A stretch of DNA of 64,000 nt from Acidobacteriota bacterium (lineage in GTDB: Bacteria; Acidobacteriota; Thermoanaerobaculia; Thermoanaerobaculales; Thermoanaerobaculaceae). A program made the translations under genes and the position numbers. Under the pieces are notes generated by a model, which ran no database searches, was not told where the DNA came from, and saw only the letters and a program-made list of their open reading frames with translations. The stretch spans positions 61,594 to 125,593 of the forward strand of contig JACQZW010000055.1 of assembly GCA_016213675.1 (NCBI GenBank), read 5' to 3'. Shown piece after piece: positions 1-6,622 of the stretch (position 1 is the first letter of the stretch; every line of letters begins with the position of its first letter).

Positions 1-1
1 C

Positions 2-493
2 GGGGTGCGCGCCTTCAACACGCGGCCGCGCCTCGCCTTCGTCCAGGACCGCCTCCTGGACTGGGTCCGCGCCGGCGGGACGCTGGTCGTCCAGTACCAG
101 GTCAGCCGCGGCCTGGTCACCGACCGACTCGGGCCGCTGCCCCTCAAGCTCGGGCGCGGCCGGGTCACGGATGAGACCGCGGAGGTCGTGCTGTTGGCGC
201 CGACCGACCCGGTGTTTTCGACGCCCAACCGGATCGGCGCCGCCGACTTCGCCGGCTGGGTCCAGGAGCGCGGGCTGTACTTCGGCGAGAGCTGGGACGA
301 GCGCGTCACGCCGCTGCTGGCCATCGCCGACCGCGGTGAGAAGCCAGAGTCCGGTGCGCTGCTCGTCGCCCGGGAGGGCCGCGGTCGCTTCGTCTACACC
401 GGCCTGGCGTTCTTCCGCCAGCTCCCGGCCGGGGTGCCCGGTGGGATCCGGCTGTTCGCCAACCTGCTGGCCCGGGAGGACGGGCGTGACTGA
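2..493 (+). CDS. PIG-L family deacetylase, C-terminal part (partial at window start)
   Basis: The reading frame is already open at the window edge, so the GTG at 5 is probably internal and the real start lies upstream. The 162 visible residues match the C-terminal extension of the large PIG-L/LmbE-type proteins common in Acidobacteriota: an RLLDWVRAGGTLVVQYQ segment, a TPNRIGAADFAGWVQERG segment and a closing FRQLPAGVPGG...RLFANLL segment. This extension resembles a glutamine-amidotransferase-like fold; the catalytic zinc deacetylase domain would be upstream and is not seen. The gene overlaps the next small gene by 8 nt, and a sodium:solute symporter follows, a pairing I recall from acidobacterial genomes. 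The family is assigned from remembered sequence patterns only. Confidence 0.65.
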   Translation, partial: GVRAFNTRPRLAFVQDRLLDWVRAGGTLVVQYQVSRGLVTDRLGPLPLKLGRGRVTDETAEVVLLAPTDPVFSTPNRIGAADFAGWVQERGLYFGESWDERVTPLLAIADRGEKPESGALLVAREGRGRFVYTGLAFFRQLPAGVPGGIRLFANLLAREDGRD

Positions 494-632
494 CGACCGG
501 GTGTCGTCCCCCAGCAGCCCCGAAGAGCCGCCGCCATTCGGCGGAAGCTGGCAGCGGCTCTACCTGCTGGTCGCCGCCAACCTTCTCGTCTGGATCGCCG
601 GGTTCGCGGTGTTCACGCGGGCCTTCCGGTGA
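486..632 (+). CDS. small single-pass membrane protein between deacetylase and symporter
   Basis: A 48-residue product starting at GTG 486. The N-terminal half is polar and proline-rich with a PPPFGGSW motif; the C-terminal half (about residues 24-45) is one hydrophobic helix, LYLLVAANLLVWIAGFAVF, ending in a basic tail. The start overlaps the end of the deacetylase gene by 8 nt and its stop overlaps the symporter start by 4 nt (GTGA), so the three genes are almost certainly translationally coupled. The tight coupling suggests an accessory peptide of the symporter, comparable to small subunits of other sodium symporters. Its function is unknown. The alternative, a chance frame, is less likely because both overlaps are of the normal operon type. 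Confidence 0.6.
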   Translation: MTDDRVSSPSSPEEPPPFGGSWQRLYLLVAANLLVWIAGFAVFTRAFR

Positions 633-2326
633 CGCCGCTCGACTGGATCGTGCTGGCCACCTGGCTGGCTTTCGCCGTCGCCTACGGGGTGTGGCGCGGC
701 GGGCGCCCGCGCGACGCGGAGGGCTACCTGCTCGCCGGCAAGGCGATGCGCTGGCCGACGGTGGCGCTGTCGATCATGGCCACCCAGGCCTCGGCGATCA
801 CCTTCCTGTCGACGCCGGGCCAAGCCTACGCGGACGGCATGCGCTTCGTCCAGTTCTACCTCGGCCTGCCGCTCGCGATGATCGTCCTATCGATCACCGC
901 CGTTCCCCTGTACCACCGCCTCAAGGTCTTCACGGCGTATGAGTTCCTCGAGCGCCGGTTCGACGCCAAGACGCGCACCCTGACCGCCGCGCTGTTCCTC
1001 ACCCAGCGGGGACTGGCGGCCGGGCTGACCATCTACGCCCCGTCGCTCATCCTCTCGGTGATCCTCGGCTGGGACATCGGCATCACGATCGCCGTGATCG
1101 GCGGGCTCGTGGTGATCTTCACCACCTCGGGCGGGACCCGCGCGGTGAGCCGGACCCACGTCCTGCAGGCGTCGGTGATCCTCGCCGGCATGGCGGCGGT
1201 CTTCGTCGCGCTCGTCGCCCAGTTGCCGGCCGACATCTCGCTGCTCGACGCCGTCCGCGTCGCCGGCAAGGCCGGCAAGCTCGAGGCGATCAACACGTCG
1301 TTCGACCTCCGTGACCGCTACACGCTGTGGTCCGGCCTCCTGGGCGGCTTCTTCCTCATGCTCTCGTACTTCGGCACCGACCAGTCCCAGGTTCAACGCT
1401 ACCTCGCCGGTGCCTCGGTGCGCGAGAGCCGCATGGGGCTGCTCCTCAACGGCCTGCTCAAGGTGCCGATGCAGTTCGTCATCCTCTTCGTCGGCGCCTG
1501 CGTCTTCGCCTTCTACCAGTTCGCCCGGCCGCCGGTCTTCTTCAACCCCGTCGAGGTCGCCAAGGTGCGCGCCTCGGCGCAGTCGGCCCGGTTCGCGGAC
1601 GCCGAGGCTCGCTACGCCGGCGCCCTCGCGGAGCGGGAAGCCCGGGCCCGCGAGCTGGCGGTCGCGCTGCGCTCGACCGACGGGGCCGCCCGGGACGCCG
1701 CCACGACCGAGTTCCGGCGGGCGAGCGCCACGGCCGACGCGGTGCGCCGGGAGGCCGTCGAGCTGATCACGGCGACCGATCCCGGCGCCAACGCCTCGGA
1801 CACCAACTACGTCTTCCTCACCTTCGTGGTCAGCCGCGTGCCGGCCGGACTGGTCGGGCTGATGCTGGCGGCGGTTTTCGCGGCCTCGATGAACTCGACC
1901 TCGGCCGAGCTCAACTCCCTCGCCGCGACCACCGTCGTCGACGGCTATCGCCGCTTCGTGCGCCCCGAGGCGAGCGAGCGGCAGGTGGTCCGGGTCTCGC
2001 GGTGGGCGACCGTGGCGTGGGGCGGGTTCGCCATCGCTTTCGCCGAGTCGGCCAGCCGCCTCGGCTCGCTCGTCGAGGCGGTCAACATCCTCGGATCGCT
2101 CTTCTACGGCACGATCCTCGGCGTCTTCCTGGTCGCCTTCTACCTGCGCCGCGTGTCCGGCACCGCGACGTTCGTGGCCGCCATCGGCGCCGAGGCCGCG
2201 GTGATCGCGTGCTTCGTCCTGACGCCGATCTCGTTCCTCTGGTACAACGTGGTCGGCTGCCTCGTGGTCCTCGGCGTGGCGCCGTTGATCGACCTCACGC
2301 TCCGGCCCCGTCACGCCGTGAGCTAG
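629..2326 (+). CDS. sodium:solute symporter (SSS family)
   Basis: The 565-residue inner-membrane protein has the SSS layout of about 13 hydrophobic helices. It opens with an LDWIVLATWLAF helix followed by the family's RDAEGYLLAGKAMRWP loop and the ATQASAITFLSTPGQAY segment near residues 50-70. A further family motif, FGTDQSQVQRYLA, lies near residue 250, and an ASMNSTSAELNSLA segment near 420 matches the conserved sodium-site helix. A charged, alanine-rich soluble loop of about 70 residues (roughly 310-385) is inserted between helices. Expected role: sodium-driven uptake of an organic solute, perhaps a sugar or amino-sugar product of the neighbouring deacetylase. The substrate cannot be read from sequence. 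GTG start at 629 overlaps the preceding stop. Confidence 0.88.
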   Translation: MTPLDWIVLATWLAFAVAYGVWRGGRPRDAEGYLLAGKAMRWPTVALSIMATQASAITFLSTPGQAYADGMRFVQFYLGLPLAMIVLSITAVPLYHRLKVFTAYEFLERRFDAKTRTLTAALFLTQRGLAAGLTIYAPSLILSVILGWDIGITIAVIGGLVVIFTTSGGTRAVSRTHVLQASVILAGMAAVFVALVAQLPADISLLDAVRVAGKAGKLEAINTSFDLRDRYTLWSGLLGGFFLMLSYFGTDQSQVQRYLAGASVRESRMGLLLNGLLKVPMQFVILFVGACVFAFYQFARPPVFFNPVEVAKVRASAQSARFADAEARYAGALAEREARARELAVALRSTDGAARDAATTEFRRASATADAVRREAVELITATDPGANASDTNYVFLTFVVSRVPAGLVGLMLAAVFAASMNSTSAELNSLAATTVVDGYRRFVRPEASERQVVRVSRWATVAWGGFAIAFAESASRLGSLVEAVNILGSLFYGTILGVFLVAFYLRRVSGTATFVAAIGAEAAVIACFVLTPISFLWYNVVGCLVVLGVAPLIDLTLRPRHAVS

Positions 2327-2377
2327 CGTCGGGGCAGCCCTCGCGGCCGCCCATCGGCCCAGATCCTGGTTCGAGAA

Positions 2378-2398
2378 GGGCGGGGACGAGCCCCGCCC
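2378..2398. terminator. GC-rich hairpin between convergent genes
   Basis: GGGCGGGG (2378-2385), a 5-nt loop, then CCCCGCCC (2391-2398) form a perfect 8-bp stem midway between the symporter stop and the end of the convergent DUF2911 gene. There is no clear T-tract on either side, so it is either a bidirectional transcription stop or one of the short GC-rich dispersed palindromes common in such genomes. Confidence 0.5.
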
Positions 2399-2411
2399 TA
2401 CCCGTTCGTCG

Positions 2412-3266
2412 TCACTTCTGCCAGTCGGCGAGGGCGCGCTCGGCGGGTGCCGTGTCCGACGGGGGCTGCGCCGCCTTGCCCAGCTCGATCGCCTTCCTGG
2501 CCAGCGCGATCGCCTCGGCCTTCTTGCCGGTTGCGGCGAGTAGGCGGGCCTTGGTGAAATAGTTGAAGTAGGTCGGGCTGATGGCGATCGACTTGTCCGC
2601 CCAAGTCGTCGCCTCGTCGAGGCTGACGTTGTTGTCGGCGCAGAACGCCGCGGCGCGGGCCGGCGTCCGCCAGTCGTCGGCCTTCAGCCCGCCCATCGCC
2701 TTGCGGGCGTCGGCGAGCACCTTGCCGACCACGTCGACCTTGACGGTGAAGGCGACGGCGAGCTTCTCCCACGCCAGCTCCACCTCGGTCGCACTCTCGG
2801 TGGTGCTCGGGAAGGAGAACGTCATCCGCTCGGTGAACGGGACCTCCCGGGGCTTCGCCTCGACGCGCAGGACGTCGTCGGCCTGCTTGTACTCGTAGGC
2901 GCCCCACTGCTTGGCGCCCTTGTTGAAGACGAACGCCCAGCTCTCCTTGCCCGGAACGGTGAACAGCCCGTAGGTGCCGGCGGTGAGCGGCTGGCCGTCC
3001 ACCGTCACGTCGGTGGAGAAGGTGATCGTCGTCGCCTCGTTGGCGCCGGTGCGCCACACCTGGTCGTAGGGCACCAGGGCGCCCCAGATCGGCCGGCCCT
3101 TCACGCCGGGACGGCAGTAGGCGATCGTCACGTCGGTCAGGCCGACGACCTGCGAGACCGTCGCCTTCGGGCTCGGCCGCGGCAGGTCGAGCTGCGCCGT
3201 GGCGAACGACGCGATGGCGAGGGCGAAGACGGCGATGGCCGTCACGAGTAGGTTCTTCCGGCTCAT
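2412..3266 (-). CDS. secreted DUF2911 protein with C-terminal TPR-like region
   Basis: A 284-residue protein with an N-terminal signal peptide (basic MSRKN, then a hydrophobic stretch ending near ATAQ, residue 25). Residues 26-175 carry the DUF2911 signature: SQVVGLTDVTIAYCRPGVKG, the IWGALVPYDQVWRTGANEAT motif, and VDGQPLTAGTYGLFTVPG. The last 90 residues look like short helical TPR-type repeats (AATGKKAEAIALARKAIELG). Periplasmic location is expected; the family has no established activity. The ATG at 3266 is chosen because AGGAGGTG lies just upstream and the signal peptide begins there. A convincing promoter sits about 20 nt further upstream. Monocistronic. Confidence 0.85.
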   Translation of the reverse strand: MSRKNLLVTAIAVFALAIASFATAQLDLPRPSPKATVSQVVGLTDVTIAYCRPGVKGRPIWGALVPYDQVWRTGANEATTITFSTDVTVDGQPLTAGTYGLFTVPGKESWAFVFNKGAKQWGAYEYKQADDVLRVEAKPREVPFTERMTFSFPSTTESATEVELAWEKLAVAFTVKVDVVGKVLADARKAMGGLKADDWRTPARAAAFCADNNVSLDEATTWADKSIAISPTYFNYFTKARLLAATGKKAEAIALARKAIELGKAAQPPSDTAPAERALADWQK

Positions 3267-3287
3267 GGAACACCTCCTGATCAGTTG

Positions 3288-3316
3288 AGAATAAGTCGCG
3301 ACGGCCGTCCCGTCAA
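3288..3316 (-). promoter_or_regulatory. sigma-70-like promoter of the DUF2911 gene
   Basis: On the minus strand TTGACG (3316-3311) is followed by a 17-bp spacer and TATTCT (3293-3288), close to the TTGACA/TATAAT consensus with ideal spacing. The predicted transcript start lies about 15 nt before the start codon at 3266, leaving just enough leader for the AGGAGGTG ribosome site. Confidence 0.6.
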
Positions 3317-3790
3317 CCGCACCTCCGATCGCCGGGGGAGCCGCGGACCAGCTCCCGTCGTAATCGGGATCCGCCAGGTTCGGTGCCTGCCGGGGCGGCT
3401 GCGGGGAGAGCGTCGGCAGGAGCAGCGCGCTCCGCTCCGCGCAGGAGTCGTAGACGCCGAGGGGGTCCCCGGTGCGAGCCTCCGCGGCGCCGGGACAGAA
3501 GCCGAGTAGTCGCTCGTCCGCGGGCCAGGCGTAGGTCAGCTCGAGGAGCGCCGAGAGCAGGCGGTTCTCGTTCCAGGTGCGGGCGACGACCCGCCCGAAG
3601 CTCGCGGCGAATCCCCGCGCCCCCGGCCGGGATCTCCTCAACGGCGCCGATGGCGACGAGTTCGCCGAGGAAGGTCGTGACGCCGGCGGCGGTAACCCAA
3701 CCACTGCCGTTCTGTACAACTACTTCGGCGACCCCATGATCCGATTGCGTTCGCTCCCCCCACCGCCGCCGCCGGAACCAGGCGGGGATC
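3317..3790. other. gene-free stretch with a possible decayed coding remnant
   Basis: No intact gene is visible here. On the minus strand, between about 3400 and 3600, one frame reads like real protein (for example FGRVVARTWNENRLLSALL and ELTYAWPADERLLGF), while a better-looking frame just upstream (about 3620-3720, GVTTFLGELVAIGAVEEI) is in a different register. This is what a frameshifted gene remnant would look like, but I recognise no family. The segment separates the divergent DUF2911 and small-peptide genes, so any promoter of the peptide gene must also lie here; none stands out. Confidence 0.3.
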
Positions 3791-3803
3791 CAGGAGCGCC
3801 CTG

Positions 3804-4001
3804 ATGACCAAACCTCTCGACAACTCGAAGACGGCCGGATCGCCGGGCACGTCGGGCCAGACAGCGGGTGATCCGACCGTCCAGCCTCGCTACGAGCGGC
3901 CCCGCATCACCTTTCAGGAGCCGCTCGAGGTCATGGCGGTCGTCTGCACGCCCGGCAAGACCAATCTGGGCAACTGCTCACGGGGACCGATCTCGTCCTG
4001 A
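3804..4001 (+). CDS. small YxxP/two-cysteine peptide, RiPP-precursor-like
   Basis: A 65-residue product with a strong ribosome site (AGGAG, 7 nt before ATG 3804). Residues 1-28 are polar (Ser/Thr/Gly/Pro/Gln). Then comes YERPRITFQEPLEVMA, carrying a YxxP motif like that bound by RRE domains in lasso-peptide leaders, and finally a short tail CTPGKTNLGNCSRGPISS with two cysteines nine residues apart. The leader/core-like layout suggests a ribosomally made, modified peptide, but no maturase, protease or transporter is adjacent. Similar short peptides with a (Y)xxP-x-I/L...LE pattern occur in Acidobacteriota from memory. The alternative is an unmodified small disulfide protein. No signal peptide or membrane segment is visible. 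Confidence 0.6.
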   Translation: MTKPLDNSKTAGSPGTSGQTAGDPTVQPRYERPRITFQEPLEVMAVVCTPGKTNLGNCSRGPISS

Positions 4002-4140
4002 GCCTCGACGCACAAACCCGGCGGCGCCCGCGAACCCATCGCGGGCGTCGCTGCTGTGTCAGGGACGTCGCGGTCACCCCTTCCTGAGCACGTGACGTAG
4101 CGTCAGCTCTGTGGTGCAAGCCCTCTGGTATCCTCATTCA

Positions 4141-5295
4141 ATGCAGCTTTCAGGAGCACGCAACGGCACCGGGGGCGCCGGGATGCCGCTGACGCTTTCC
4201 GACCTGCCTCTCACGGCGCTTCTCTTCTATCTCGCAGAGCGCAGCGCGTCCGGCACGCTCTCAGTCGTCGCGCCGCGTCACCGCAAGAAGCTCTACCTGG
4301 TCGAGGGGCTTCTCGCGGGCATCACTTCGGACAACCCACGCGACCTGCTCGGCCACTTCCTCATCGGCTGGGGGATGATCAACGAAGAGCAGCTCTCGGA
4401 GGCAATGCGCATCCAGGATCGGCACGGGTCCACGGTTGGCCAAATCCTTGAGCAGATGGGCGCCGTCGATCCCTCCGAGCTCGCAAAGGCACTGCAAGCA
4501 CAGGCGGAAGAGGCGGTCCTGGATCTCTTCCAGCAGCCCCTCAAGGACGTCTGGTTCCTCGAAGACTCGCTGCCGGCCGATCGTCCGCTCAGCCTCCGGC
4601 TCGCGTTGCCCGCGCTTGTCCTCGAGGGCGTCCGGAGGCGGCAGCGGTACGACGAGATCTGGCGGGCGTTGGGCGGGCTGGACGTGATCCCGGAGGCGGT
4701 CCCTACTCCGGCCATGCCGCCGATGTCCTCGCGGGAGCGGCACATCCTGTTCGAGATCGACGGGACACGCGACGCCGAGGAGGTTGCCCTCGTCTGCCAC
4801 GTCTCCCCGTTTCAGGTACACGACCTCATCGAGCGAGGGGTCCGCGAGGGCTTCATCACCGTGACGAGGAAGGTGGGGACGGCATCGTCTCACAGCACCG
4901 CGACACTGGTTCAGGAGGCCGACGCTGCCCTCGCGAGAGGAGACCTGCGGCGCGTCTGGGACCTGCTCGAGACCCTGCGTGCAACGGACAACGACAAGCC
5001 GACGCTGCTCGAGGTCGGTCGAATCGAGCGGTTTGTCGAGGAAACGCTCGCTCAGCATCGCATCTCGGGCGTGCTGATCCCGCGACTGGCCAAGCCGGAG
5101 GGACTGGCGGCAGTGCCTGTCCTCCGGCCCAGCGAGGCGTTCGTGCTTTCCCGGATCAACGACCTGTGGAGTCTGCGGGAGATCGGTCGGATCGCTCCCG
5201 TTGGCGACCTAGAGTTCGGCATCATCGTCGTCACGCTGCAGCAGCGCGGCCTCATCGAGCTTCGCCATCCCAAGGGTGGACCAGCCGTTCCCTGA
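4141..5295 (+). CDS. DUF4388 (PATAN) domain protein
   Basis: 384 residues from ATG 4141. The N-terminal region (about residues 15-100) fits DUF4388/PATAN: LPLTALLFYLAERSASGTL, then LYLVEGLLAGITSD. It is followed by the family's helical part, LIGWGMINEEQLSEAMRIQ, with QILEQMGAV and a LQAQAEEAVLDLFQ helix. A winged-helix-like region (DGTRDAEEVALVCHVSPFQ) and a second DUF4388-like C-terminal module (RINDLWSLREIGRIA) follow. PATAN proteins usually act with receiver domains in signalling or gliding control; no receiver is fused here. The start is uncertain: ATG 4183 would begin exactly at the domain and has a G-rich upstream stretch, whereas 4141 has none. A second DUF4388 protein lies at 22479. 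Confidence 0.72.
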   Translation: MQLSGARNGTGGAGMPLTLSDLPLTALLFYLAERSASGTLSVVAPRHRKKLYLVEGLLAGITSDNPRDLLGHFLIGWGMINEEQLSEAMRIQDRHGSTVGQILEQMGAVDPSELAKALQAQAEEAVLDLFQQPLKDVWFLEDSLPADRPLSLRLALPALVLEGVRRRQRYDEIWRALGGLDVIPEAVPTPAMPPMSSRERHILFEIDGTRDAEEVALVCHVSPFQVHDLIERGVREGFITVTRKVGTASSHSTATLVQEADAALARGDLRRVWDLLETLRATDNDKPTLLEVGRIERFVEETLAQHRISGVLIPRLAKPEGLAAVPVLRPSEAFVLSRINDLWSLREIGRIAPVGDLEFGIIVVTLQQRGLIELRHPKGGPAVP

Positions 5296-5339
5296 GCGAC
5301 CCGCCCCCGACACCCACGCAGCCGCTGGAACGAACCCGC

Positions 5340-5720
5340 CGTTGCAGTTCCGTCGTAGAGCTTAACCGCGTCCGCTCCGGAGAGCCACGGGACGAGGACC
5401 TGGTGCTGGTCCCGTACGGCCTGGTCGAGGGCCGCGTGTGCCTGGGGCGGGAAGACGCGAGCGGCGAGACATCCTGCCGCGAGATCGTCGCCGTGGTACG
5501 CCTCGACGACCGGGTCACGGCGAGCAGCCGCGATGGGCGATTCTCGTTCTCCAATGTCACGCCCGGACCCCACGTCGTCAGCCTCGAGACCTCGCGGCTC
5601 GGACGGGGGTTCGAGGCCGTGGGGCCCGTCTCCGTGGAGGTGGATGTACCGGCGGAGGGAGCTGCTCCGGCCGTTTCGTTCCGCGTCCGGAAGACGCCAC
5701 GGGCTGTCGTCTGGAAGTGA
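5340..5720 (+). pseudogene. fragment of a carboxypeptidase-regulatory-like/usher-type surface protein
   Basis: An open frame whose last 105 residues (from about 5403) read as a beta-sandwich module: LVEGRVCLG, then SSRDGRFSFSNVTPGPHVVS, a typical Gly/Pro pattern of CarboxypepD_reg or Cna-B-like repeats. It ends with VSFRVRKTPRAVVWK at TGA 5720. No start codon with a ribosome site and no signal peptide are visible; the part before 5340 is an out-of-frame overlap of the DUF4388 gene. I infer the 3' end of a longer exported protein whose front half has been lost. A short genuine gene starting at GTG 5403 cannot be excluded. Confidence 0.45.
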
Positions 5721-5770
5721 CCCAGCGCGCTGGCCTCCGTCTGTCGGCTGCCCTGGCGCCGGGCCGCCGC

Positions 5771-6423
5771 TCATCGATCCGATGTCACCAGGCCCTCGCG
5801 AATGGCGTACCTGACGAGGTCCGCGATGCTGCGCAGCCCCAACTTCCTCATCAGGTTGGCGCGGTGCGTCTCGATGGTCTTGACGCTAACGCCGAGGACC
5901 CGGGAGGTTCGCTTCGTCGAGGCTCCCTCGGCGAGGGCCTGCAGCACTTCGCGCTCTCGCGGCGTGAGAGTCGAGAAGACGGTGTGCGCGGCAGGATCGA
6001 GCCGATCCAGGTAGCTGCGGACCACCGCGCCGGCGACCTCAGGGCTGAGGAAGGTCCGCCCTTCAACGGCTGTCGTGATCGCGGTCATCAGCTCCAATGC
6101 GGTCGCGGTCTTGACGAGAAAACCCGTCGCGCCGGCACGGAGGCTGTCCGCAACGCAGCGCTCATCGGAGTGAGCCGAGAGTATGAGGACCTTGCTGTTC
6201 GGGACCCCGGACTGTATCCGCATGGTCGCCTCGATGCCGTTGAGCCCCGGCAGGGAGATGTCCATTAGGACCAGGGATGGCTGAAGGGCGACAGCCATCG
6301 CCACCCCCTCGCGGCCGTCCCCCGGTCACCGACGACCTCCATGCCCGGCTGTCCCTCGAGCAGCGCCCGCAAGCCATCGCGCACCAGCTTTTGGTCCTCG
6401 ACGATGAGGATCCTGATCTTCAT
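5771..6423 (-). pseudogene. NarL/FixJ-type response regulator split by a 1-nt frameshift
   Basis: The N-terminal receiver begins at ATG 6423 (MKIRILIVEDQKLVRDGLRA...GMEVVGD) and continues, one base out of frame, as AMAVALQPSLVLMDISLPGLNG with the phosphoacceptor Asp. It ends with a LuxR-type helix-turn-helix, LTPREREVLQALAEGAS...VSVKTIETHRANLMRKLGL. Restoring one base between 6323 and 6325 would give the usual D-A-G-D-G-R-E-G link, so everything but that base is intact. Either a very recent inactivating deletion or a sequence error in a GC run. The gene sits downstream of the kinase operon on the same strand after a 199-nt gap and would be its DNA-binding output. Confidence 0.8.
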
Positions 6424-6622
6424 CCGTGTGATCCCCCGGGCCCCGCCGACATAGTCCCCGTCTGTCTGGAGCTCCTCGCATCGAACGTGCCTATGATCAT
6501 ACTTTTGTCGGCCTCGCGCCGGTCGTGGGCGAGACAGCCGGCCAACCGCGCGCACCACGTGGGTCGACCGACTGCCGGCCCGACCGCCTCGCCGGGTCAC
6601 CCGACGGAGCACGACCTTCGGT

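Noticed and set aside
887..2314. Long open frame opposite the sodium symporter
   Set aside because: Composition is Arg/Asp/Gly-rich without hydrophobic core; it is the antisense shadow of a well-supported gene in a GC-rich genome.
4093..4105. TGACGTAGCGTCA dyad upstream of the DUF4388 gene
   Set aside because: Short and imperfect around a 3-nt centre, with no associated promoter boxes; could be chance.
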